Source: DAOUKH01 sp034421515
GTDB lineage: Bacteria; Chloroflexota; Dehalococcoidia; SHYB01
Length of the DNA: 45,784 nt
NCBI GenBank assembly: GCA_034421515.1
Contig: DAOUKH010000057.1
Span: 1-45,784, forward strand
Direction: 5' to 3'
Under the pieces are notes generated by a model, which was not told the DNA's origin, did no database searches, and saw only the letters and a program-made list of their open reading frames with translations. The translations under genes and the position numbers were made by a program. Position 1 is the first letter of the stretch. Each line of letters begins with the position of its first letter. Below, piece by piece: positions 8,234-15,281 of the stretch.

Positions 8234-9223
8234 CTATTCATACCTGATGCGCGGGTCGAACCATCCATAGGAGAGGTCGACGAGTAGATTGATGACGACG
8301 ACGAAGACGGAGATGATGAGCACCCCCGATTGCACCATCGGCAGGTCCCGCCCGTTGATCGCTTGGATCAGTGCTCGGCCGAGTCCGGGCAGATTGAAGA
8401 TAGTCTCGATGATCACGATGCCGCCGAAGAGGAAGCCCATCTGGCTGCCGACGACGGTGATCACGGGGATGAAGGCGTTCTTGAGGACGTGGCGGACGAT
8501 CACCGACCGCTCACGAAGTCCCTTGGCCCACGCGGTGCGCACGTAGTCCTGCCGCAAAACCTCGAGCATTGTCGAGCGCAGCATCCGCATCGTGATGGAG
8601 GAGAGGCGGACGCCGACGATGAGCGCCGGCGTCATCATGATCTTGAGGTTCTCGCCGGGGGCCTCGAAGAACCCCGAATAGGTGAGGGGCGGCGTCCAAT
8701 TGAGCCAGATGGCGCCAAAGAGGATCACCATGGAGCCGATGATGAAGTCGGGGATCGAAAGGCCGCCGATGGAGAAGAGGCGGCCTAGATAGTCGCTGAG
8801 GCTGTCCTGCCGGATGGCCGACCAGACCCCGATGGGCAACGCGACCAACAGCGAGATGACTAGCGCGATAGCCCCCAGTTCGACGCTGACCGGCACCGCC
8901 TTCAAAAGGATATCAGACACCTCAATGCGCCCCGGGGTGAGCGATTGGCCCAGGTCGCCCGTGATGATACCCCCCCACTCCGCATCACAACCGGGGATTT
9001 TGATGCCAATCCAGTCGAAGTACTGACAGTGGAAGGGTCGGTCGAGGCCGAGCTCGGCGCGGATCGCCTCCAACTCCTCTTGGGTCAGGGTTGCGTTAGC
9101 CTCGGCCGCCGACTGGATGACCGCGTCGCCTGGGGCGAGGCGAAGAAGACCCGCGGCGATCAACGTCACAAGAATCAAGACGGGGATCATGATGATCACC
9201 CGTCGAGCGGCGTATTGGCGCAT
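8234..9223 (-). CDS. Dpp/Opp-type ABC importer permease (DppB)
   Basis: A 329-residue integral membrane protein of the DppB/OppB family, which with DppC forms the channel of a peptide, nickel or oligosaccharide importer. The N-terminal helix (about 8-28) is followed by the LRLAPGDAV segment, and GLDRPFHCQYFDWIG and GDLGQSL are recognisable DppB features. The permease domain has five further helices with the coupling motif TAWAKGLRERSVIVRHVLKNA (key part AKGLRERSV) and ends with LVDLSYGWFDPRIRY. Two cysteines (in FHCQYF and PGCDAE) fall in the outer loop, which may matter given the cysteine-rich domain in the partner DppC. Start ATG at 9223, chosen because GGGAGA lies just upstream and because DppB proteins begin at this point; a longer reading to 9367 is unlikely. 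A promoter is proposed at 9341-9367. Confidence 0.93.
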   Translation of the reverse strand: MRQYAARRVIIMIPVLILVTLIAAGLLRLAPGDAVIQSAAEANATLTQEELEAIRAELGLDRPFHCQYFDWIGIKIPGCDAEWGGIITGDLGQSLTPGRIEVSDILLKAVPVSVELGAIALVISLLVALPIGVWSAIRQDSLSDYLGRLFSIGGLSIPDFIIGSMVILFGAIWLNWTPPLTYSGFFEAPGENLKIMMTPALIVGVRLSSITMRMLRSTMLEVLRQDYVRTAWAKGLRERSVIVRHVLKNAFIPVITVVGSQMGFLFGGIVIIETIFNLPGLGRALIQAINGRDLPMVQSGVLIISVFVVVINLLVDLSYGWFDPRIRYE

Positions 9224-9340
9224 AGTCTCCCTTCGGAAGAGAGCGGGTCGTCCGCCTAGCCTGCGATTCTTGAAGTCGGTGGCGCTCGCGCCGGATGGGG
9301 AGCGGCCGCCGCTCCTGTTCAGGCGCAAGTGCTGTCGAAG

Positions 9341-9367
9341 GGTATAGGCGGCCCCTATGTTTGTCAA
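9341..9367 (-). promoter_or_regulatory. Candidate sigma-70-type promoter for the dppBC operon
   Basis: On the minus strand a perfect TTGACA (9362-9367) is separated by 15 bases from TATACC (9341-9346), about 120 bases before the DppB start. The spacer is two bases shorter than ideal. It lies back to back with a plus-strand promoter at 9406-9434. Confidence 0.5.
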
Positions 9368-9405
9368 CGATGTTTCGCGGGGGCCGTGGTGGCAACCGTG
9401 AAGCC

Positions 9406-9434
9406 TTGACAGCGAGCGGTGGCGCTTCTAGATT
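9406..9434 (+). promoter_or_regulatory. Candidate sigma-70-type promoter for the isochorismatase-fold gene
   Basis: TTGACA (9406-9411), a spacer of exactly 17 bases and TAGATT (9429-9434) form one of the best promoter matches in the window. The start codon is 31 bases downstream. Confidence 0.65.
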
Positions 9435-9464
9435 CCGAGCATTCCGTGACGCGGGAGGCCCGCC

Positions 9465-10118
9465 ATGCCCTTCGACCTGAAACAGTTCCTGGAGCCTTCG
9501 ACCACCGCCGTGCTCGTGAGCGAGTGCCAGAACGGCGTGATCGGGGAGGGAGCGGCGCTGGAGGGGTTGGTGCGGTCCATCCGCGACAGCGGGAAGCTCG
9601 ACAACATCGCCCGCTTCCTCGATGCGGCGCGGGCGGCGGGCGTGAAGGTCTACCACTGCACGGTCGCGAACGACTCGGACGGGTGGGGTACGGCAGATAA
9701 CACGCCGCTGCGCATCCGGATCGCCAGGGTGAAGAACATCGACAAGGGGACGGGGATGAGCCGGGGCTCGGAGGCGGCGCGGATCGTCGACGAGCTCACG
9801 CCGAAGGAAGGGGACATTGAGGTCTGCCGCGGGCACGGCATGACGTCGTTCTACCAAAGCGGGCTCGACAACTACCTGCGCAACACGGGGATCAAGACGG
9901 TGATCTTCTGCGGCGTCTCGGTGAACGTGAACATCACGGGTTCGGCCATCGAAGCGGTGAACCGCGGCTACGTCGCGATGTTCCCGACCGACTGCATGGC
10001 GGGCGACCCGCCGGAGTACGCCGAGCAGGCGATCCGGTACTGCCTGCGGAATCTGGGCTTCCTCACGACGTCGGACGCCATCGCCGAGACGTGGAACGTG
10101 CCGCTGGGCGCCTCGTAG
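9465..10118 (+). CDS. Isochorismatase-fold cysteine hydrolase family protein with substituted catalytic triad
   Basis: A 217-residue protein with the isochorismatase/nicotinamidase fold. The first strand reads AVLVSECQNGVIG, the SFYQSGLDNYLRNTGI helix is typical, and the VIFCGVSVNVNITGSAIEAVNRGY segment matches the region that normally carries the nucleophile (G-V-x-T-x-x-C-V). The usual Asp/Lys/Cys triad appears changed: Glu20 at the Asp position, Arg122 or Gly123 near the Lys position, and Asn156 at the nucleophilic Cys position. Loss of the Cys is known in true isochorismatases such as PhzD, which hydrolyse a vinyl ether without it, but those keep the Asp and Lys. The protein may therefore act on something else or be a binding protein. 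ATG at 9465 follows GCGGGAGG by about five bases. It is transcribed alone, divergent from dppB. Confidence 0.85.
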   Translation: MPFDLKQFLEPSTTAVLVSECQNGVIGEGAALEGLVRSIRDSGKLDNIARFLDAARAAGVKVYHCTVANDSDGWGTADNTPLRIRIARVKNIDKGTGMSRGSEAARIVDELTPKEGDIEVCRGHGMTSFYQSGLDNYLRNTGIKTVIFCGVSVNVNITGSAIEAVNRGYVAMFPTDCMAGDPPEYAEQAIRYCLRNLGFLTTSDAIAETWNVPLGAS

Positions 10119-10170
10119 GGGCCCAAGGCGCCAAGGGTGAAGGCCGGGTACGAAATGCCATAACATGTGG

Positions 10171-10176
10171 TATACT
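10171..10176 (+). promoter_or_regulatory. Candidate extended -10 element for the korA leader RNA
   Basis: TATACT preceded by TGG (10168-10170) forms an extended -10. A start point about 7 bases on would put the 5' end of the transcript near 10183, just before the structured leader. No clear -35 is present, which is tolerated with extended -10 promoters. Confidence 0.45.
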
Positions 10177-10182
10177 GTTCGG

Positions 10183-10286
10183 CGTTAGTTGACGTGAGCC
10201 TTCGGGCTTGCTGGCGGAAATGCCCCCGTGGAGCCGTCAAGCGCATAAGGTCTGGCCAGACGCAGGTCCCCGAGGGGCCTTTTTTT
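10183..10286 (+). ncRNA. Structured leader RNA with intrinsic terminator upstream of korA (riboswitch or attenuator candidate)
   Basis: Starting a few bases after the candidate -10, this stretch folds by eye into a closed multi-branch element. P1 pairs TTGACG (10189-10194) with CGTCAA (10235-10240). Inside are P2, GAGCC/GGCTT (10196-10200 with 10205-10209) capped by a C(UUCG)G tetraloop, and P3, GGCG/TGCC (10213-10216 with 10221-10224) capped by a GAAA tetraloop. After P1 comes the palindrome GTCTGGCCAGAC (10250-10261) and then the terminator at 10264-10286. A compact junction with GNRA and UUCG loops followed by a terminator in front of a metabolic operon is the usual layout of a riboswitch or attenuator. 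It does not match the TPP, SAM, cobalamin, glycine, FMN or ZTP consensus sequences that I know. It could also be a free-standing small RNA. Confidence 0.5.
10264..10286 (+). terminator. Intrinsic terminator in the korA leader
   Basis: The stem pairs AGG (10264-10266) with CCT (10278-10280) and CCC (10268-10270) with GGG (10275-10277). It has one bulged T and a CGAG loop, and is followed by an unbroken run of seven T (10280-10286). It lies 163 bases before korA and so would cut off korA transcription when formed. Confidence 0.8.
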
Positions 10287-10449
10287 ATGGCCGTAAATCC
10301 GGCTTGTGAACCGCGGCACAAACGCCCATAACCCCCATGCCAGAGCCAGCCGTTTCCGGCCCCGCGCGCCCCAATAGCCAAGAACGCGAACGCCCGCGCA
10401 TGTCCGAGGGCGCCCCGCAATCCGACAAACCCTTCTGAAGAGAGAGGCC

Positions 10450-12168
10450 ATGGAACAGCAGCGAGATTTCGTCGTGCGTTTCGCCGGAGAGGGCGGACAG
10501 GGAATGGTCACCGCCGCGGAGGCCCTGGCGCAGGCCGCCTCCCAGGTCGGTTACTTCACGATGACCTTCGTCACCTTTCCGTCCCAAATCGTCGGCGGCC
10601 CGACCTGGGCCCAGGCCCGGATCTCGACCGACCAGGTGCTCACCTCCGGCGATCAACTCGACGTGCTGGTGGCCTTTAATGAGAATGCTTATGAGACGCA
10701 CCGCGGCGAGGTCCGCGACGGCGGCGTCGTCGTCTACGACTCCGCGGCCTTCTCCATCGACGACGACCCCTCGGTGCTCGGCATCCCGTTCGACGAGCTT
10801 GGCCGCTCGACGGGCAACCTGCGCGCCGCCAACATGGTGGTGCTCGGCGCGCTCGCGCACTTGGTGAGCTGGCCCGAGAGCTATCTCAGCGACTTCGTGA
10901 AGGCGCGCTTCAGCCGCGGCCGCGACGACGACGAGCAGATCATCAGCTCGAACATCCAGGCGCTGGGCCTGGGCCGCGACGAGGCGGCGAAGTCCACCTT
11001 CTCCCTCGGCGAGCTTGCGCCCCCAACGCCCAACGATGTGCCGCAGATCAACGTCCGCGGGAACGATGCGATCTCCCTGGGCGCCGTCGCCGCGGGGCTC
11101 GACGTCTTCGTCGGCTACCCCATCTCGCCGGCCACGACAATCCTTGTCTTTATGGAGCAGAACCTGGTCGGCGAGGGTAAGTTCGTCTACCAGGCGAGCT
11201 CTGAGATCGAGTCGATTAACGCCATCGTCGGCGCGGGGTATTCGGGCAAGAAGGCGATGACGTCGACGGCCGGGCCGGGCTTCTCGCTGATGAGCGAGGG
11301 GATGGGTCTGGCGTGGATGGCGGAGATTCCTATCGTCGTAGTCGACGTGCAGCGCGGCGGGCCGGCGACGGGGCTCCCGACGAAGACTGAGCAGTCCGAC
11401 CTGCTGGCCGCCCTGAATCCCTCGCACGGCGACGTGCGCATCCCGGTCATCGCGCCAGGCTCCGTGGAGGAGTGCTTCTACGCAGCGGTCAGCGCGGTCA
11501 ACTGGGCCGAGCGCTACCAGGGGCCCGTCGTCCTGCTGTCGGAGATGATGCTGGCCGAGCGGCGGCAGAACATTCCCAAGCCCGACCTGAGCAAGGTCGA
11601 AGTCGAAACGCGCCGCGTCTACAAGGGACAGAACGGTTATCTACGGTATGACGGGGCGAGCGTGAGCGACATGCCCTTGCCCGGCGGGCCCGGCGCCTAC
11701 GTGGCCAACGCCAGCGAGCACGACCCAATGGGCGACACCACGCACATGCCGAGCCGCCACGTCGAGATGACGGAGCGCCGGTTCGCGAAGCTGAAGCTCC
11801 TGGAAGACGGGACGTACGAGTCGGAGAACGACGACGCATCCATCGTCATCATGCCGTGGGGCGGGTCGAAGGGCTCGACGCGCGAGGCGTACGAAGCGCT
11901 GCAGGGCCAGGGCGTCAACGTCGGCTGGCGCTATACCATGTACCTCAACCCACTCCCGCCGGCGCTCCTCGACGACCTCCGGAGCAAGGATCTGGTGATC
12001 GTCCCCGAACTGAACTACCTCGGCCAGTTCTCCTCCGTGCTGCGGGGGCTGGGCGTGCGCGCCGAGTCCATCACTCAGTACACGGGGCTGCCGTTCCGGC
12101 GTCAGAACCTCGCCGCCAGAATCAAAGCGCGTCTGGAATCGGGTAAGAAAGAAGGCGTGACCGTATGA
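10450..12168 (+). CDS. korA: 2-oxoacid:ferredoxin oxidoreductase, fused gamma-alpha subunit
   Basis: A 572-residue protein with two parts. Residues 1-190 are the gamma (POR_G) domain with FAGEGGQGMVTAAEALAQAA and TFPSQIVGGPT. Residues 200-570 are the alpha subunit: the pyrimidine-binding domain with FVGYPISPATTILVFME, the substrate-loop region GAGYSGKKAMTSTAGPG, and domain II. The complex oxidatively decarboxylates a 2-oxoacid (2-oxoglutarate is the likely one for this subunit type) with CoA, passing electrons to ferredoxin, or runs in reverse. ATG at 10450 follows AGAGAGG by two bases. The stop overlaps the korB start in ATGA, typical of an equimolar enzyme pair. Expression may be controlled by the leader RNA and terminator upstream. 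Citrate synthase at 19.5 kb fits a ferredoxin-linked TCA cycle. Confidence 0.93.
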   Translation: MEQQRDFVVRFAGEGGQGMVTAAEALAQAASQVGYFTMTFVTFPSQIVGGPTWAQARISTDQVLTSGDQLDVLVAFNENAYETHRGEVRDGGVVVYDSAAFSIDDDPSVLGIPFDELGRSTGNLRAANMVVLGALAHLVSWPESYLSDFVKARFSRGRDDDEQIISSNIQALGLGRDEAAKSTFSLGELAPPTPNDVPQINVRGNDAISLGAVAAGLDVFVGYPISPATTILVFMEQNLVGEGKFVYQASSEIESINAIVGAGYSGKKAMTSTAGPGFSLMSEGMGLAWMAEIPIVVVDVQRGGPATGLPTKTEQSDLLAALNPSHGDVRIPVIAPGSVEECFYAAVSAVNWAERYQGPVVLLSEMMLAERRQNIPKPDLSKVEVETRRVYKGQNGYLRYDGASVSDMPLPGGPGAYVANASEHDPMGDTTHMPSRHVEMTERRFAKLKLLEDGTYESENDDASIVIMPWGGSKGSTREAYEALQGQGVNVGWRYTMYLNPLPPALLDDLRSKDLVIVPELNYLGQFSSVLRGLGVRAESITQYTGLPFRRQNLAARIKARLESGKKEGVTV

Positions 12169-13034
12169 GCAAGCGAAACCCCGAATACGACTTCGAGTGG
12201 TGCCCCGGCTGCGGGGACTTCGGCGTCCGGCGCGCCCTTGAGTTCGGCCTTCGAGACTGGCTCATCAAGACCGAAGAGCCGGCGGAGCGGACGGTCGTCG
12301 TCGCTGGGATCGGCTGCTCAGGCAACATGGTCCATCTGCTCGAAGCCGACCAGTACCCCTTCGGGATTCACGGCGTCCACGGGCGGACGCTCCCCATCGC
12401 GATGGGGATCAAGATGGGGCGGCCGGAGCTTAACGTTGTGATCGTCGCGGGCGACGGCGACTTTCTGAGCATCGGCGCCGAGCACATCGGGCCGCAGGCG
12501 GCCCGAAACCTGGATGTCACCGCCGTGATCATGGACAACGGCGTCTACGGCCTGACCAAGGGGCAGAGCTCGCCGACGACCGACTTCGAGGCGGTAACGT
12601 CGACCACGCCCTTCGGCAAAGTGGAAACCAAGATGGACCCGCTGGACTACTATCTGACGCTCGGGGTCTCCTACGTTGCCAACTCGTACTCCAGCAAGGT
12701 CAAAGACCTGGCCGGACTGATCACGCGCGGCATGGAGCACCGGGGTTTCTCCATGGTGCACGTGCAGTCGCCGTGCACGACGTACAACGACACCCATGAG
12801 GTGTTGCGCGGGAACCCCCGCAAGGGCATCAGCCCCTTGACGTGGGACATCGGCGACGACCACGACCCCAGCGACATCGAACAGGCCCGGGCGCTCACGC
12901 GCGCCGACGGCGTCCCGCTCGGCGTCCTGTACGAGCGGTCCGACTCGGTACCGTTCCACGAGCAGGTGAAGAGCCACGCGGCCAAGGGCAAAGAGCGCAC
13001 CCCGGCAGATCTAGTGGACTCTTTCCAGCTCTAG
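12165..13034 (+). CDS. korB: 2-oxoacid:ferredoxin oxidoreductase, beta (TPP-binding) subunit
   Basis: A 289-residue beta subunit. The N terminus carries CPGCG (Cys13, Cys16) and GIGCSGN, cysteines expected to bind a 4Fe-4S cluster. The thiamine diphosphate motif GDGDFLSIGAEH is followed by the MDNGVYGLTKGQSSPTT segment typical of the family, and HVQSPCTTYND carries the further cysteine expected as a cluster ligand. It joins KorA to form the complete catalytic core, with electrons leaving through ferredoxin. The start overlaps the korA stop by four bases. A strong hairpin 24 bases after the stop ends the operon. No delta (ferredoxin-like) subunit gene is seen next to it, as is normal for two-subunit enzymes. 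Confidence 0.94.
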   Translation: MSKRNPEYDFEWCPGCGDFGVRRALEFGLRDWLIKTEEPAERTVVVAGIGCSGNMVHLLEADQYPFGIHGVHGRTLPIAMGIKMGRPELNVVIVAGDGDFLSIGAEHIGPQAARNLDVTAVIMDNGVYGLTKGQSSPTTDFEAVTSTTPFGKVETKMDPLDYYLTLGVSYVANSYSSKVKDLAGLITRGMEHRGFSMVHVQSPCTTYNDTHEVLRGNPRKGISPLTWDIGDDHDPSDIEQARALTRADGVPLGVLYERSDSVPFHEQVKSHAAKGKERTPADLVDSFQL

Positions 13035-13057
13035 GACGACCCGTCCGAGACTTCAAA

Positions 13058-13082
13058 GGGCCTCCATCTGGAGGCCCTCCTT
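13058..13082. terminator. Bidirectional terminator hairpin between korB and a convergent CoA-transferase
   Basis: Perfect 8-base stem GGGCCTCC/GGAGGCCC (13058-13065 with 13070-13077), ATCT loop. An AAA run precedes it and a pyrimidine-rich TCCTT tail follows. It sits in the 60-base gap between two convergent stops. Confidence 0.75.
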
Positions 13083-13094
13083 CATTGGGAGACG

Positions 13095-14288
13095 CTAGAC
13101 TACGCCCTCGCCGCGGAGGGCCTCGATTTCGGCTTCTTCGACGCCGAGCAAGCCACCGAGCACCTCCGTGGTGTCGTCGCCGAGCCCAGGCGAGGTCGTG
13201 GGGGTGGGCAGGGCGCTGCGGCTGAGCTTGACCGGACTGGCGACGACCTTCAGCTTCTCGCCGCCGGGGCCTTCGGCCTCGACGATCATCTCGCGGGCGG
13301 CGACTTGGGGGTCGGCGGCGACCTGGTCGATACGGTTGATCGGCCCGCAGGGGATGCCGACCTCGCGGAAGCGGGCGATCCAGTCGTCGACGGTGCGGGC
13401 GCGCAGCGCCTCGTTGAGGACAGGTTCGAGGCGATCGTAGTGCTGGGTGCGTTTCCAGCCGTTTTCGTAGTCAGGTTCATCGATGAGGTCGACGCGGTCG
13501 ATGACGGCACAAAAGAGGGGCCACCGGTCGTTGAGCCCGCCGAAGACGGCGACGACGACCCAGCCGTCGGCCGCCTCGAATGCCTGGAAGGGGGTGGCGA
13601 CGGGATGCCGGGTGCCGATGGGGCCCGGGACCTCGCCGGTTGCGAAGAAGCGGGAGAGGGCGTTCTCCTGTATGGCGAGCTGGCAGTCCATCATGCTTAT
13701 GTCAACATGCTGGCCCTTGCCGCTGACGGCGCGCTCGACCAAGGCGGAGAGCACCCCCACGGCGCCGTAGAGCCCGCCGGCGATGTCGCCGATGGAGGCG
13801 CCGGGCCGGATGGGGGGCCCGCCGGGCTCGCCGGTGATGCTCATGATGCCGCCCATGCCCTGGACGATGATGTCGAGGGCGGGAAGGTTGGCGTAGGGGC
13901 CCGTCTGCCCGAAGCCGGAGATGGAGCAGTACACGAGGTGCGGCGCCCGCCGCAGCAGGTCGTCGGGGCCCAAGCCGAAGCGGTCCATGGTGCCGGGCCT
14001 GAAGTTCTCAACGAGGACGTCGGCCTTTTCGGCGAGCCGCCGCAGGAGCTCGACACCCTGGCCGGTGTGCAGATCGAGCGTGACGCTCCGCTTCCCGCGG
14101 TTGATACTCAGGAAGTAGGAGCTGTAGTCCTCGACGAAGGGGCCGGTGCCGCGCGCCGGATCGCCGCCGTTGGGGTGCTCGATCTTGATCACCTCGGCCC
14201 CGAGGTCGCCGAGCGTCATGGTGCAGAAGGGACCGGCGAGGACGCGGGCGAGGTCGAGGACGATGATCCCTTCCAGAGGTCCGGGCAT
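13095..14288 (-). CDS. CaiB/BaiF family (type III) CoA-transferase
   Basis: A 397-residue CoA-transferase that moves CoA between carboxylic acids. It has the typical N-terminal LEGIIVLDLARVLAGPFCTMTLGDLGAEVIKIEHP region (seen as LDLARVLAGP and GAEVIKIEHP), then SINRGKRSVTLDL, LVENFRPGTMDRFGLG, and IVQGMGGIMSITGEPGGPP. Asp168 in SIGDIAGG is at the position of the catalytic Asp of formyl-CoA transferase, so this copy should be active. Start ATG at 14288 follows AAGGAAG by six bases; the in-frame extension to 14390 runs into the promoter of the divergent sulfurtransferase. Single gene, divergent from the rhodanese and convergent with korB. Substrate pair unknown. Confidence 0.93.
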   Translation of the reverse strand: MPGPLEGIIVLDLARVLAGPFCTMTLGDLGAEVIKIEHPNGGDPARGTGPFVEDYSSYFLSINRGKRSVTLDLHTGQGVELLRRLAEKADVLVENFRPGTMDRFGLGPDDLLRRAPHLVYCSISGFGQTGPYANLPALDIIVQGMGGIMSITGEPGGPPIRPGASIGDIAGGLYGAVGVLSALVERAVSGKGQHVDISMMDCQLAIQENALSRFFATGEVPGPIGTRHPVATPFQAFEAADGWVVVAVFGGLNDRWPLFCAVIDRVDLIDEPDYENGWKRTQHYDRLEPVLNEALRARTVDDWIARFREVGIPCGPINRIDQVAADPQVAAREMIVEAEGPGGEKLKVVASPVKLSRSALPTPTTSPGLGDDTTEVLGGLLGVEEAEIEALRGEGVV

Positions 14289-14358
14289 GGCGTCTTCCTT
14301 CCGTTGAGGCGCGGCAACGTCCCTGCCGCGGGCGGGGCGCTCGATGGCCGCGGGCGTG

Positions 14359-14364
14359 TAGAAT
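14359..14364 (+). promoter_or_regulatory. Candidate -10 element for the sulfurtransferase gene
   Basis: TAGAAT lies 45 bases before the GTG start, in the 121-base gap between divergent genes. No convincing -35 is seen. Confidence 0.35.
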
Positions 14365-14409
14365 GGGCGCGCCGCAGATACGCGGCCCATTATATCCAGG
14401 AGCGCCCTC

Positions 14410-15276
14410 GTGCCCGACGACCGCGGCTACGTCAACCCGCAGATGCTCGCCGAGACGCAGTGGCTCGCCGAGCGGCTGAACCGGCCCGACATCCGGATCG
14501 TGGACATGGGCCCCCGCGAGGCCTACGAGCGCGCCCACATTCCCGGCGCGGTGAGCATCGGCCGGGGCAACAGGGCGGGCTACGTCAAGGACCCCGACGA
14601 CCGGCTCCACGTCATGCAGCCGGAGCAGGCGGCGGAGCTTCTGGGCAGCCTCGGCATCGGATCCGACACGCTGGTGGTGGCCTACGACTCGGAGGGCGGC
14701 CACACCGCGGCGCGCCTCTGGTGGATGTTGGCCTATTACGGCCATGCCCAGTGCAAGGTGCTCGACGGCGGCATCAACAAATGGATCGCGGAGAAGCGGG
14801 CGGTGTCGATGGAGACGCCGTCCTATCCTCCGGCGACGTTCACGCCGCGCGTCCGCGACGAACACATCGCCCTGCTCGACGAGGTGCGCGACGTTATCGA
14901 AGACGAGGACGACGATGAGGTCGTGCTGCTCGACGTGCGCAGCGACGCCGAGTGGGAGGGCCGCAACCATCGCGGCAACAAGCGCGCGGGGCGGCTCCCC
15001 AACGCCGTCCACATGGAATGGCTGAACTTCCTGGCCGACCCGGTGACCAAGGTGCTGAAGCCGGCCTCCGAGCTTCGGGAGTTGCTGTGGTCGGCCGGGG
15101 TCACGCCGAACAAGGACGTGATCACCTACTGACAGGCGGGCATCCGTGCGGCGCACGGAGCGTTCGTCCTGCGGCTCCTCGGCTACGAGGAGGTCGCGGT
15201 CTACGACGCGTCGATGGGCGAGTGGGCCAACCTCGACGACACGCCGCTGGAGGCGGAACAGCCCGGCGCGGGCTAG
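14410..15276 (+). CDS. Two-domain rhodanese (thiosulfate/mercaptopyruvate sulfurtransferase type) with in-frame UGA at the catalytic Cys: likely selenoprotein
   Basis: The gene reads GTG at 14410 (AGGAG eight bases upstream) to TAG at 15274-15276, 288 residues, if the TGA at 15130-15132 is decoded as residue 241. The N-terminal rhodanese domain (about 15-130) is of the inactive type, with Asp93 (AYDSEGGHTAARLWW) where a catalytic domain has Cys. The C-terminal domain (about 168-275) carries VVLLDVRSDAEW and then DVITY-UGA-QAGIRAAHGAF: exactly the active-site loop C-Q-x-G-x-R-A, with UGA in place of the nucleophilic Cys codon. After the UGA the frame stays open through LRLLGYEEVAVYDASMGEW, which is conserved rhodanese sequence, so this is not random readthrough. 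A SECIS-like hairpin starts directly after the UGA. If UGA were a true stop, the product would lose its active site. Single-gene unit; TatD follows convergently. Confidence 0.8.
15133..15171 (+). promoter_or_regulatory. SECIS-like hairpin immediately 3' of the in-frame UGA
   Basis: Lower stem CAGG/CCTG (15133-15136 with 15168-15171) and CGGGC paired with GTTCG (15137-15141 with 15162-15166, two G-U pairs). Upper stem: perfect seven-base TCCGTGC/GCACGGA (15143-15149 with 15153-15159), apical loop GGC (15150-15152). The apical loop begins 17 bases after the UGA and starts with G, matching the geometry known for bacterial SECIS elements bound by SelB. Confidence 0.7.
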
Positions 15277-15281
15277 GGCGG

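Noticed and set aside
10194..10325. GTG-initiated frame running through the korA leader RNA and terminator
   Set aside because: No ribosome binding site. It would have to be translated through a strong hairpin and T run; the RNA structure explains the sequence better.
10337..10438. 33-codon open frame ending 11 bases before korA, considered as a small gene or leader peptide
   Set aside because: No ribosome binding site, Pro/Arg/Ser-rich composition without recognisable pattern, and it lies beyond the terminator. It is most likely chance.
13305..14918. Very long plus-strand frame opposite the CoA-transferase gene
   Set aside because: It is antisense to a gene with clear family motifs. Long open antisense frames are expected in GC-rich DNA, and the translation is low-complexity Gly/Ala/Asp/Arg.
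15130..15132. Reading the TGA in the rhodanese gene as a plain stop or a decayed gene
   Set aside because: The following 47 codons keep conserved rhodanese sequence, the stop falls exactly on the catalytic codon, and a SECIS-like hairpin follows. A pseudogene remains possible but is the weaker explanation.
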